The translations under genes and the position numbers were made by a program. A stretch of 61,072 nt of DNA, taken from Candidatus Wallbacteria bacterium (lineage in GTDB: Bacteria > Muiribacteriota > JAQTZZ01). Positions 9,036-17,178 of this stretch are shown here, in pieces. The stretch lies in the NCBI GenBank assembly GCA_028687545.1, contig JAQTZZ010000024.1, positions 1 to 61,072 on the forward strand, written 5' to 3'. Below the pieces are notes generated by a model, which searched no databases, had not been told where the DNA came from, and saw only the letters and a program-made list of their open reading frames with translations. Position 1 is the stretch's first letter. Every line of letters starts with the position of its first letter.

Positions 9036-9949
9036 TGAAAAAAAGAATTCTTTTAATCCTGTTCGTCGCGATGCTCCTTTTTTTTTCAATTCAAGTCTTT
9101 AAGATTGTGAAGCAGCCAGCTGCAATCAGAGTCAGAATTTCTGACAGCGGAACTATGGATTTCATTCTGGTCAGGGCTGGAGAATTCCAGATGGGTTCCC
9201 CCAAAGGCGAGGGCAGGGACGATGAGCATCCGCAGCATAAAGTCATCATTACCAGGCCTTATTACCTTGGAAAATATGAAGTCACTCAGCAGCAGTGGCT
9301 CTCAGTGATGGATGAAAATCCCAGCGGCTTTGCTTCACCTGAACGCCCGGTTGAACGGATCACCTGGGCAGAAACTTACGAATTTGCATCCAGGCTAGAC
9401 AAACTCGGTCGGGGAAATTTCGAAATTCCGACTGAGGCGGAATGGGAATATGCCTGCAGGGCCGGTTCTCATACTCAATTCTTTTGGGGGGATTCCAGCG
9501 CTGAAATCGCCTCATTCTGCAATTTCGCTGATCTCAATGCAGGCCAGAGTTCTATTTTCCACAGGTTCGACTTCCACTGGGCTGACCTGACAAAGGACGA
9601 CGGCTTTGAAACAACAGCTCCAGTCGGAAAATACAGGCCCAATCCCTGGGGCTTTTATGACATACTCGGCAATGTCTTTGAATGGTGCTCGGACTGGTAT
9701 GCCCCTGGCCTGCCTTATTCAAGCGAAACCCGCCTTGATCCCACCGGTCCGGACACAGGTGAAAAGCACGTAGTCAGGGGTGGATCATGGGGAGATGACT
9801 GGACCAACTGCAGACCGGCTTCCAGAGCCACCAACTGGTCGGACCGCTGGTGGGTGCTCGGTGTCAGGATGAAATACTACCCTCCTCAAGGCTGGAACTG
9901 GCTGAAACTGATTCTGACCGGGAATGTTTCAATTACTTTTACTGACTGA
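9032..9949 (+). CDS. SUMF1/formylglycine-generating-enzyme-fold protein, likely non-catalytic
   Basis: An N-terminal membrane anchor (residues 4-22) is followed by a full FGE-sulfatase domain: FQMGSP, YYLGKYEVTQQQW, RPVERITWAE, IPTEAEWEYACRAG, NPWGFYDILGNVFEWC and VVRGGSWGDDW. True FGE binds copper through two cysteines in the segment after RGGS. Here only NC remains of that pair, and the C-terminal GFRC-type end reads LGVRM, so sulfatase activation is unlikely. A binding or other SUMF1-paralogue role is more plausible. ATG 9032 overlaps the lipoprotein stop, so the two should be co-translated. A longer frame from 8996 lies inside the upstream gene. Confidence 0.88.
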   Translation: MMKKRILLILFVAMLLFFSIQVFKIVKQPAAIRVRISDSGTMDFILVRAGEFQMGSPKGEGRDDEHPQHKVIITRPYYLGKYEVTQQQWLSVMDENPSGFASPERPVERITWAETYEFASRLDKLGRGNFEIPTEAEWEYACRAGSHTQFFWGDSSAEIASFCNFADLNAGQSSIFHRFDFHWADLTKDDGFETTAPVGKYRPNPWGFYDILGNVFEWCSDWYAPGLPYSSETRLDPTGPDTGEKHVVRGGSWGDDWTNCRPASRATNWSDRWWVLGVRMKYYPPQGWNWLKLILTGNVSITFTD

Positions 9950-9997
9950 TAAATTAGATTCTAACGATATTTGTCAACCGAAAATCAAGATTTCTGC

Positions 9998-10026
9998 TTG
10001 ACTTTTCAGGCATCATCCAGTACAAT
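9998..10026 (+). promoter_or_regulatory. Sigma-70-type promoter for the second propeller gene
   Basis: TTGACT (9998-10003), 17-bp spacer, TACAAT (10021-10026). A TGGAGA box precedes ATG 10052. Confidence 0.7.
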
Positions 10027-10051
10027 TATTTAAAATAATCTGGAGATCTGA

Positions 10052-10930
10052 ATGAGCAAAATTATCATCATTTTTATGATTTTCATGATCGCTGCAGCAA
10101 ATCTTTCGGCTCAGGAAGGATACATCTATTTCAACCGCTATGACCAGAACCGGAACATGGAGATCTGGAGGATCAGACCTGACGGCAGTTCGCTCGAACA
10201 GATCACCAATCAGCCGGGTATTGAATGCTCTCCCTGCACCTCACCGGATGGAACAATCCTTTATTACATCGCAGATTACAACAAAGAAACTGCCGTATAT
10301 TCCCACGTGCTGGCAACCGGTGCTGTGACCAGGATTTCACCTGTTTATCAGGAAATTTACGATCTCAGCATTTCCAGGGACGGGGGGAAAATCCTGTTGA
10401 GCGGTCTTGACCCGAAACTGCCTGATAATGATTTTGATATCTATCTGATGAATTCCGATGGAAGCGGAGTCACCAGGCTGATCGCAAACCCTGGTCCTGA
10501 TACATTTCCACGCCTCACTCCTGATGGGAATTCAGTAGTCTTCCAGTCCGAGCGGGGAGCCGGATATCAGATCTATCTCTATTCCATCCAGACAGGCAAG
10601 ACCACCCGACTGACCAGCAAATCCCAATGCATGGCCTTTTCTCCCTGTCTGACCCCTGACGGGAAGAAAATCCTCTACGGACTTTATGACCGATCAGCAA
10701 CCAGCGGCCTGTACCAGATGGACCTTAGCGGAGCCAATTCCAAACTGATCTATAAATATCCTGCCGGCGAACTCTGCCCGACTGTCTCACCTGACGGACG
10801 GCAGGCTGTAGTCTCGATTTTAAACGAAACCCACAGGAACCAACTGTTCGCAGTGAATCTGGACGGCAGCAGTTCCAGATGCTTCACAGCCCAGGATGCA
10901 TCCTACATCTTCCCTTACTGGTCAAACTGA
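10052..10930 (+). CDS. Secreted TolB-like (PD40) beta-propeller protein
   Basis: Exported six-bladed-type propeller of 292 residues with signal peptide MSKIIIIFMIFMIAAANLSAQ. Repeats of the form INPDG/SPDG recur: TSPDGTILYY, SRDGGKILLS, LTPDGNSVVF, LTPDGKKILY and VSPDGRQAVV, each paired with MNSDGSG-like turns. TolB itself is longer and has an N-terminal alpha/beta domain that is missing here, so this is not Pal-interacting TolB. It has its own promoter and ends at a bidirectional terminator. It resembles the protein at 6462 in plan but not closely in sequence. Confidence 0.87.
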   Translation: MSKIIIIFMIFMIAAANLSAQEGYIYFNRYDQNRNMEIWRIRPDGSSLEQITNQPGIECSPCTSPDGTILYYIADYNKETAVYSHVLATGAVTRISPVYQEIYDLSISRDGGKILLSGLDPKLPDNDFDIYLMNSDGSGVTRLIANPGPDTFPRLTPDGNSVVFQSERGAGYQIYLYSIQTGKTTRLTSKSQCMAFSPCLTPDGKKILYGLYDRSATSGLYQMDLSGANSKLIYKYPAGELCPTVSPDGRQAVVSILNETHRNQLFAVNLDGSSSRCFTAQDASYIFPYWSN

Positions 10931-10977
10931 TGTTCAATCAGGCAAATGATTAGATATAGTATACTTCCAATATTGTA

Positions 10978-11008
10978 AAAAAAAAGCTGGTGTACACCAG
11001 CTTTTTTT
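10978..11008. terminator. Bidirectional terminator between convergent genes
   Basis: The perfect palindrome GCTGGTGTACACCAGC (10986-11001) is flanked by an A run on the left and a T run on the right. It serves both the propeller gene (plus) and the thioredoxin-like gene (minus). Confidence 0.9.
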
Positions 11009-11027
11009 CTTCCCGGTCAATTCAATT

Positions 11028-11870
11028 TCACTTCTTTTTATTCAGAAGCTGCTTGATGTGAGCGATGTAATTTTCCGCTCCTCCTGATTTGTAGCCTGTT
11101 CTGGCTGTTTCTGTGCCATTCTTGTCTAGAAGAAGCACTGTGGGGAAACCCTGGACATTGTATTTCTTCAGGAGCGCTTCATTGGCAGCGGCCTGATCTT
11201 CAGGCAGCGGATTTTGTTTCGGGAAATCTACCAGTAGAAGGATCAGGTTGTCCTTGGCATAGTCAAGAAATACCTGCTGCGAGAAAACTTCCTTGTCCAG
11301 CTTCTGGCACCAGCCGCACCAGTCTGAACCGGAAAAGTCGGCCAGAATCGGCAGTTCGCGTTCGGCTGAAGCCTTCATTGCCTGATCCATATCAGTAAGC
11401 CAGGCGCCTTTTGGTTCGCCCCTGCTGGACAGAGTGAGGTTTTTCTTCAGGTAATCCACATAAGCTTGAGCTCCGCCTTCCCTGTAACCAGAAGTTAAGA
11501 GCACTACTTCCTGTGAATTAATCACTTTTACTGTGGGCAACCCTGATACACCATACTGGTTGGCAAGTTTCTGGTTCTGGGCTTTGAGTTCAGCAGACTG
11601 AGCAGTGTGTTTCGGAAAATCCACTGACATGCAGATGAATTTCTGATTGGCGAACTGGATAAATTCGGGTTGGGAAGTCACTTCCTTGTCCAGTTTCTGG
11701 CACCAGGAACACCAGTCGGAACCCTGGAAGACCATGAACACAGGCATTCTTTTCTCTGCAGACAGCTGCAGGACTTTCTGATAATCAGTCAGCCAGTCTA
11801 TTTTGGCCGTATCTGCGGCGATTACAGTGGAAATGAAAAATGCCAACATGAACAGCAAGGATCTTTTCAT
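11028..11870 (-). CDS. Secreted protein with two thioredoxin-like domains
   Basis: Exported 280-residue protein with signal peptide MKRSLLFMLAFFISTVIAA and two tandem thioredoxin folds (about 21-145 and 155-278). Each has a WCxWC site: Cys54/Cys57 (GSDWCSWCQKLDKEV) and Cys185/Cys188 (GSDWCGWC). Each domain also has the cis-Pro loop GLPTVKV or GFPTVLL. This is the Thioredoxin_7 style, typical of periplasmic disulfide or reductive handling. A GGAGG box precedes ATG 11870, and the promoter is at 11925-11953. It is a near-duplicate of the upstream gene 12044-12874. Confidence 0.9.
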   Translation of the reverse strand: MKRSLLFMLAFFISTVIAADTAKIDWLTDYQKVLQLSAEKRMPVFMVFQGSDWCSWCQKLDKEVTSQPEFIQFANQKFICMSVDFPKHTAQSAELKAQNQKLANQYGVSGLPTVKVINSQEVVLLTSGYREGGAQAYVDYLKKNLTLSSRGEPKGAWLTDMDQAMKASAERELPILADFSGSDWCGWCQKLDKEVFSQQVFLDYAKDNLILLLVDFPKQNPLPEDQAAANEALLKKYNVQGFPTVLLLDKNGTETARTGYKSGGAENYIAHIKQLLNKKK

Positions 11871-11924
11871 CTTCCCTCCTTAAATGTTTTTAATTAATTG
11901 CTATTATATATCCACTATAAGTAA

Positions 11925-11953
11925 ATTATACCTCTGATACATATCCAGAGCAA
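11925..11953 (-). promoter_or_regulatory. Sigma-70-type promoter, first thioredoxin-like gene
   Basis: Minus strand: TTGCTC (11948-11953), 17-bp spacer, TATAAT (11925-11930). Confidence 0.65.
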
Positions 11954-11992
11954 GGTGAAATTCTAATGGGCTGGGTAAAAATTCTTCAAACA

Positions 11993-12019
11993 AAAAGCTG
12001 GTGTTTGGCACCAGCTTTT
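11993..12019 (-). terminator. Terminator of the second thioredoxin-like gene
   Basis: The stem AAAAGCTGGTG/CACCAGCTTTT (11993-12003 with 12009-12019) has a 5-nt loop, just after the stop of the minus-strand gene. The stem sequence matches the terminator at 10986-11001, as expected if gene and terminator were duplicated together. Confidence 0.85.
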
Positions 12020-12043
12020 ATTAAAAACAATTACTTATTATTA

Positions 12044-12874
12044 TTACTGGCCGAGTAACTGCTTGATATGTTCTATATACTTCTCAGGACCGCCTTCCTT
12101 GTAGCCTGTTCTGGCTTTCTCTGTGCCGGCTTTGTCCATCAGAATCACTGTAGGAAATCCGTCAACTTTGTATTTTTCCAGCAATGCCTGGTTGGCTGCA
12201 GTCTGATCTGCCGGCAGAGGATTGCTCTCCGGAAAATCAACCAGCAGGAGCACCAGATTGTTTTTGGCATAGTCGAGAAATACCTGCTGGGAGAAGACTT
12301 CCTTGTCCAGCTTCTTGCACCAGCAGCACCAGTCTGAACCTGCGAAGTCGGCCAGGATCGGAAGATTCTTCTCAGCAGAAAGCTTCTTGGCCTGCTCCAT
12401 GTCCGTCAGCCAGGCTCCTCTGTTCGAACTGCTCAGATTGAGGCTTGCCTTCAGATAATCCACATATGCTTGAGCTCCACCTTCCCTGTAACCGGATGTC
12501 AGAAGCACTTTTTCCTTGGAATCGATCACTTTAACAGTGGGCAGCCCTGATACACCGTATTGTTTGGAGAGTTTTTGATTCTGGGCTTTGAGTTCTGGGG
12601 ATTGAGCAGTGTGTTTCGGGAAATCCACTGACATGCAGATGAATTTTACACTGGCAAACTGGATAAATTCGGGCTGGGAAGTTACTTCCTTGTCCAGCTT
12701 CTGGCACCAGGAACACCAGTCTGATCCCTGGAAAACCAGGAAAGCAGGCAGGTTTTTCTCTGCCGACAATTGCAGGACTTTCTGATAGTCAGTGAGCCAG
12801 TCGATTTTGGCGGTATCGGCGAACACCGCTGAGATTAGAAACATCATCATCAGGATCAAGACTGTTTTTTTCAT
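12044..12874 (-). CDS. Secreted protein with two thioredoxin-like domains (paralogue)
   Basis: 276 residues, with the same architecture as the protein at 11028: signal peptide (MKKTVLILMMMFLISAVFA), then two thioredoxin folds with sites GSDWCSWC (Cys54/57) and GSDWCCWC. The second site has an extra Cys between the tryptophan and the CxxC, unlike the paralogue's WCGWC. Long stretches are identical between the copies. An AGGAGG box and its own promoter (12908-12936) precede it, so the two copies are separate transcription units despite being adjacent. Confidence 0.9.
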   Translation of the reverse strand: MKKTVLILMMMFLISAVFADTAKIDWLTDYQKVLQLSAEKNLPAFLVFQGSDWCSWCQKLDKEVTSQPEFIQFASVKFICMSVDFPKHTAQSPELKAQNQKLSKQYGVSGLPTVKVIDSKEKVLLTSGYREGGAQAYVDYLKASLNLSSSNRGAWLTDMEQAKKLSAEKNLPILADFAGSDWCCWCKKLDKEVFSQQVFLDYAKNNLVLLLVDFPESNPLPADQTAANQALLEKYKVDGFPTVILMDKAGTEKARTGYKEGGPEKYIEHIKQLLGQ

Positions 12875-12907
12875 TGTTCCTCCTTGAGGTTTTAAACTGA
12901 TAAAATA

Positions 12908-12936
12908 ATTATACCCGATATTGTATTCCCTGACAA
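12908..12936 (-). promoter_or_regulatory. Sigma-70-type promoter, second thioredoxin-like gene
   Basis: Minus strand: TTGTCA (12931-12936), 17-bp spacer, TATAAT (12908-12913). Confidence 0.75.
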
Positions 12937-12979
12937 GGCGAAAATGACGAAGTATATGGCATGCGATCCCAGATCATGC

Positions 12980-12985
12980 TATAAT
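12980..12985 (+). promoter_or_regulatory. Leaderless -10 element for the M23 gene
   Basis: TATAAT ends 6 nt before GTG 12992, in frame with the peptidase. The -35 is weak (TGGCAT at 17-bp spacing). Confidence 0.45.
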
Positions 12986-12991
12986 CATGCC

Positions 12992-14842
12992 GTGCGGCTG
13001 CATCTGATGATTTATTTTATCTTTTGTGCTGTGTTGCGCATCTTTGCGGCTAATTCCGATTTTCAGATCCTGCCGGATTCGAAGGGCTTTGCCGCCACCT
13101 TCGGAGAATTCAGGGGTTCGCGGCTGCACGCAGGCATGGATTTCCGCTGTGAAGGTGAAGGAATCCCGGTGCGGGCAATGGATGACGGTTTACTGGTTCG
13201 CATGAAAGCTGAAAGATATGGATACGGCAAATCCCTGTATCTGAAGAATGATTCAGGCGAAATTTCACTGTTCGCACATCTTTCCATGTTCGAAAACAGG
13301 GTTTTGAAGCTGGAAGACAAGCTGCTGAATCTGAGAAAGAAAGAAGGCAGGCGTTACCCGGTCGATTGCCTGTTTGAATCAGGGACTGAACCTCAGGTCA
13401 GAAAAGGCCAGATCCTTGGATACACCGGACAGACAGGCTCCGGAACAGTTCACCTGCACTACGAAATCCGGAGGGATTGGGAAACTCCGATCAACTACAT
13501 AGAACGGGTTCACGTAAAAGATACCCGTAAGCCTGTGATCGAAAGCCTTGAGATCGTGCCGGCAGCCCCTGGTTCGCTTGTTAATTCACTGCCTCTCCCC
13601 CTGGAAATCACTCTCCAGAACCTCAACGGAATATTCAGGAATCGGGAGAAAGTCAGCTTGAGCCCTGGTACATATTGCTTCCGGGTTAAGACTTATGATC
13701 AGATGAATCAGGCGGCAAACCATCTCGGAGTGTATCTCATAGATGCTGAACTGGACAGCGTTGAAATTTATTGCGCGAACTTCGATTATTTCAAATATTC
13801 GGAGAAAGAATATGGTCTGTTGTATGATCTTGCCAAAGCAGATTATGACAATTATTTTTACAATCTCCAGATCCCTGAAAATGTGATTCTGCCCGGCATT
13901 GTGCTCAAATCGGAAAAATCGCACACTATCGGAGACAGAGTTAAAGTCCTGAAAGTCACTGTGGCGGATTTCTGCGGCAACAGTTCCAGAGCTGAAATCA
14001 GTTTCTCCAGAAAACCAGTCCAGTCCGCCGAGGCAGATTTGAAACTGACTGTACTCGATGATTTTGTACTGCTGCCGCTCGGATACAGCCACAGTGAATT
14101 TCAGAAGACAGCGGGTACTGCAGCCGGATTTCAGATTTTCACTCCTCTGTGCGATCTGGAACTTTATTATCAGCCGGGAAATGATATCCCGGTCCAGCTC
14201 TGTCGGATCATCCGTTTCAATGGACTGGAAAAGCATCTTGTTTACCAGGACTTGAGCCTTGATCTGCCGGAAGATGCAATCTATCAGGATCATTATGAAG
14301 GAATTTCCGTTGTAGAAGCTCCGGAATTTCAGCTGAAACAGCAATCAGACTGCTATTTCTTCGAAAATGGTTCCAAATTGTTTAAAAGAACGGCCCGGGT
14401 TTCAATTATCCCCTGGAAAACAGAAAACCTTATTCCAGCTAAAATCTGTGCATTCGGATTCGATCGCGGGCATTGGAGCTATCTGGACAGTTCCTGGAAC
14501 GGATCAGCCGTGGAATTCGATTCTGACTGTCTTAAAACCTGCGCCCTCTTCTATGACGACATCCCACCCCGTATCAGCCAGGATGGCGCGCAGTTCAGCA
14601 TCACCGACACAGGCTGTGGAATTGATCCTGATTCCGTCAAAGTCTGGTTTGGAAGTGAAGAAGTCCCGGTTGATTTTGATCCTGAAACGAGGATTGTTTT
14701 CTTTCCTGCTGAAATCAGGTCATATTTTCCGAAATCCGGAGCAGTAAACCTGACCCTGGAAGCTTCGGACCGGGTAGGCAACAAAATGCGCAAGATCTCG
14801 GAGGTTTCGTCTTCAGGGCTGAAGATCGAGGGTGGCTCATGA
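12992..14842 (+). CDS. M23 (LytM-type) peptidase with long C-terminal extension
   Basis: Secreted zinc endopeptidase-type protein, probably cutting peptidoglycan cross-links or remodelling the wall. I choose GTG 12992: TATAAT ends 6 nt before it and it begins the hydrophobic signal RLHLMIYFIFCAVLRIFAA. ATG 12944 also stays in frame. Counting from GTG, the zinc and catalytic residues are His46/Asp50 (HAGMD), His96 (FAHLS) and His154-x-His156 (VHLHYE), with the family glycines GYTGQTGSG. About 430 more residues form beta-rich, Ig-like segments of unknown role. It shares an ATGA overlap with the radical SAM fusion gene. Confidence 0.9.
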   Translation: MRLHLMIYFIFCAVLRIFAANSDFQILPDSKGFAATFGEFRGSRLHAGMDFRCEGEGIPVRAMDDGLLVRMKAERYGYGKSLYLKNDSGEISLFAHLSMFENRVLKLEDKLLNLRKKEGRRYPVDCLFESGTEPQVRKGQILGYTGQTGSGTVHLHYEIRRDWETPINYIERVHVKDTRKPVIESLEIVPAAPGSLVNSLPLPLEITLQNLNGIFRNREKVSLSPGTYCFRVKTYDQMNQAANHLGVYLIDAELDSVEIYCANFDYFKYSEKEYGLLYDLAKADYDNYFYNLQIPENVILPGIVLKSEKSHTIGDRVKVLKVTVADFCGNSSRAEISFSRKPVQSAEADLKLTVLDDFVLLPLGYSHSEFQKTAGTAAGFQIFTPLCDLELYYQPGNDIPVQLCRIIRFNGLEKHLVYQDLSLDLPEDAIYQDHYEGISVVEAPEFQLKQQSDCYFFENGSKLFKRTARVSIIPWKTENLIPAKICAFGFDRGHWSYLDSSWNGSAVEFDSDCLKTCALFYDDIPPRISQDGAQFSITDTGCGIDPDSVKVWFGSEEVPVDFDPETRIVFFPAEIRSYFPKSGAVNLTLEASDRVGNKMRKISEVSSSGLKIEGGS

Positions 14843-17178
14843 ACATAGTATCTTTTCAGACACACCTTCCTGCTGCCGCTCTGCTCTCAGGCGGAAAGCT
14901 CAGTGCCATAGTCGAGCAGCGGCTTGAGCACTTCGGGAATCTTGGCATCCCGGCCGCTTCGATTTTCCACCTGCTGGACCGTTCAGGAATTTCCCAGGAT
15001 CAGGTGGATGGATTCGTACACGCCGGATTCGAACACGAACTGGCCGGAAAATACCTGCAACAGGTGATTTTCCGTTCCGGAGTTCCTCAGAACTACAAAC
15101 CGCTTTCACAGGTGAACCCGGACTATGCCAGCTTCCTGTATCTCTCATCGATTTATGGCAATGGAATCTGCTTCTATTTTTCCACCCGTGCTCTCAGCGT
15201 TTTCGAATCAACCGGAGGCAGCCTGAGGCCTCTGGACCTGCAGCTTCAAACAGTCAGTGAAATTTCAGATGCCCTTTCGCTGCTTTACAATGAAGCCGGG
15301 GCATCCCCTGAAGAAATGCTCGAGATGTTTCCATATGGCGGAACGAGGTTTTATCATGAGTTGCGAGATCACTTCTATTTCAACCCGAACGGCAGGGTCA
15401 ATCTTCAGAACTCTCCTGCAGATTTTTTCAAAACACGCATTTCTCCGGAAAACAGGCCTGACCTGCTTGTGGCTTTGAAAAAGGTCACTGAGGACATTTT
15501 TTTACATTACGTCAACTATGTTGCTTTTGTTACCGGATGCCGTGAAATGATGATCAGTGGAGATTTCAATTCCCTGCTGTCCTCTCACAAACTCCGTCGT
15601 TCCCTGCCTGTGAAACTGATTCTGGACGAACTCCCCGACACCTCCCCCTGCCTGGGAGGTACTCTGCACTTTCTGAAGATTTCCAGCAGACCGGCAGTGC
15701 ACTCTGAGCTGGAAGACATCACGTCACTTGCAGAATCAGTTTTCACCCGGATCAGGGAGCAGAAAATTGATTATCTTTCGACTCTGTTTGCACACCCTCA
15801 GGATCCGATTCTGATCGCTTTTCAAGAAGCCTTCCAAAAATGCTCCCACCCTGAAATCACCTTCAAGATAGAAGATCTCACGATCAGCCCAAGTGGAGAA
15901 ATTTCCTGGCTCACTTTTCTCTTCTTCATTTTCGGAAAAGACAGCACTGGCTATCCTTACATAGTCAACCACAAAGGAGTCATCTATCTGAAAAAGGAGC
16001 ATGACTGGAAGATCAATTCCATCGAATTCACAGTTTTCAGGTCTGATCCGATCCTGACGATAGAATTCACCAATCACTGCAATTTCCGTTGTCTGATGTG
16101 CGACCAGTCTACCCGTACCAAAATGGCTGAAAGACCGATGGGATACCTCGAATCCGGTCTCTTCACCCGCATAGTCCGGGACCTGGAGGAATTTCCCGTC
16201 TCCACTGTCACTCCTTTCTGGCTGGGAGAATCCACCCTTCACGATAAATTTTCAGCCTTCCTGGACGAGGCTTTCGCGGGGAACAGAAGCAACCGGCTTT
16301 TCTCAAACCTGACGCTGAACACCAACGGGAGCCTGCTGGACCGGGAAAAGAGCGAAACGATACTTAGAGCAGCACAGCGTATAGATCAGAACCCTTCGAC
16401 GATGCTCAGGCTGCACTTTTCCATTGACGCCGCCGGACCTCAGGTTTATGAACTGATTCATAAAAATCAATGCTATGAACGCACTGTGGAAAACATCCGC
16501 TATTTTCTGGATAGAAGACGGGAGCTGGGGCTTCAGTATCCTAAAGTGACCCTGGCTTTCATCGTGATGAGCGAGAACCGCAGAGAAGCAGCGGGATTTC
16601 TCGATTTCTGGAGGAGAATACTGACAGAGCTTGGATCTGATTTCATGATTGCCTATGACTGGCCCTCGTATAACAAGGACGCCATTTATTTCCGCAGGCT
16701 GGATTGTGACAATCAGCTTGCGGCTGAAAATCTCCATAAGGAAGTATTGATCGGGCTCGGTCTGATTCCGAAAACCGAGCAGAACAATTCCAGGCGGATC
16801 ATAGTCACTGATTCCATTCTCAAAGAAAAACCTGTCACAGAGAGAAATTTCGTCAGAAGACCTTGCCCCGGGCTGTGGTTCACCCCGATTGTCAACTGGA
16901 CCGGAGAAGTGACAGTCTGCTGCTTTGATGTCGGCATGGAGCTGAAAACCGGCGATCTTAGTCTGAATACTCTTTCCGAGATCTGGGACTCGCCCAAGCT
17001 GAATTTCTGGAGGCTCTGTCACATCAGAGGTGAATTTAACAAGATCCCGCGATGCGCCCAATGTGCTAACCTCAATGCTCCCACAATGAAAAACGCTGAT
17101 TTCGTGCGCTACCTGTTAAAAAAAGGGCTCTACAGGGAAATTCAGCCTTTCCTGGAGCGGATGGGGGCAGGAGTCTGA
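14839..17178 (+). CDS. Fusion: degenerate NodU/TobZ-type carbamoyltransferase domain + radical SAM/SPASM
   Basis: 779 residues. Residues 1-285 follow the N-terminal Kae1-like domain of NodU/CmcH/TobZ carbamoyltransferases: THLPAAALLSGGKLSAIVEQ matches the usual HDSAAALxxxGxIxAAxEE, and LSLLYNEAG...MFPYGG matches LGxLY...GLxPYG. The metal-binding HHxxHA motif reads QVNPDYAS (91-98), so the carbamoyl site looks dead. Residues 290-400 are unassigned. The radical SAM core has HCNFRCLMC (Cys414, 418, 421) and FWLGES. A SPASM-type module follows (RPCPGLW, VTVCC, CAQC). ATG 14839 overlaps the M23 stop. The core and tail resemble the protein at 33097. Confidence 0.85.
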   Translation: MNIVSFQTHLPAAALLSGGKLSAIVEQRLEHFGNLGIPAASIFHLLDRSGISQDQVDGFVHAGFEHELAGKYLQQVIFRSGVPQNYKPLSQVNPDYASFLYLSSIYGNGICFYFSTRALSVFESTGGSLRPLDLQLQTVSEISDALSLLYNEAGASPEEMLEMFPYGGTRFYHELRDHFYFNPNGRVNLQNSPADFFKTRISPENRPDLLVALKKVTEDIFLHYVNYVAFVTGCREMMISGDFNSLLSSHKLRRSLPVKLILDELPDTSPCLGGTLHFLKISSRPAVHSELEDITSLAESVFTRIREQKIDYLSTLFAHPQDPILIAFQEAFQKCSHPEITFKIEDLTISPSGEISWLTFLFFIFGKDSTGYPYIVNHKGVIYLKKEHDWKINSIEFTVFRSDPILTIEFTNHCNFRCLMCDQSTRTKMAERPMGYLESGLFTRIVRDLEEFPVSTVTPFWLGESTLHDKFSAFLDEAFAGNRSNRLFSNLTLNTNGSLLDREKSETILRAAQRIDQNPSTMLRLHFSIDAAGPQVYELIHKNQCYERTVENIRYFLDRRRELGLQYPKVTLAFIVMSENRREAAGFLDFWRRILTELGSDFMIAYDWPSYNKDAIYFRRLDCDNQLAAENLHKEVLIGLGLIPKTEQNNSRRIIVTDSILKEKPVTERNFVRRPCPGLWFTPIVNWTGEVTVCCFDVGMELKTGDLSLNTLSEIWDSPKLNFWRLCHIRGEFNKIPRCAQCANLNAPTMKNADFVRYLLKKGLYREIQPFLERMGAGV

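Noticed and set aside
9032-9949. Calling the SUMF1-fold protein a formylglycine-generating enzyme
   Set aside because: The copper-binding cysteine pair and the terminal GFRC-type motif are missing.
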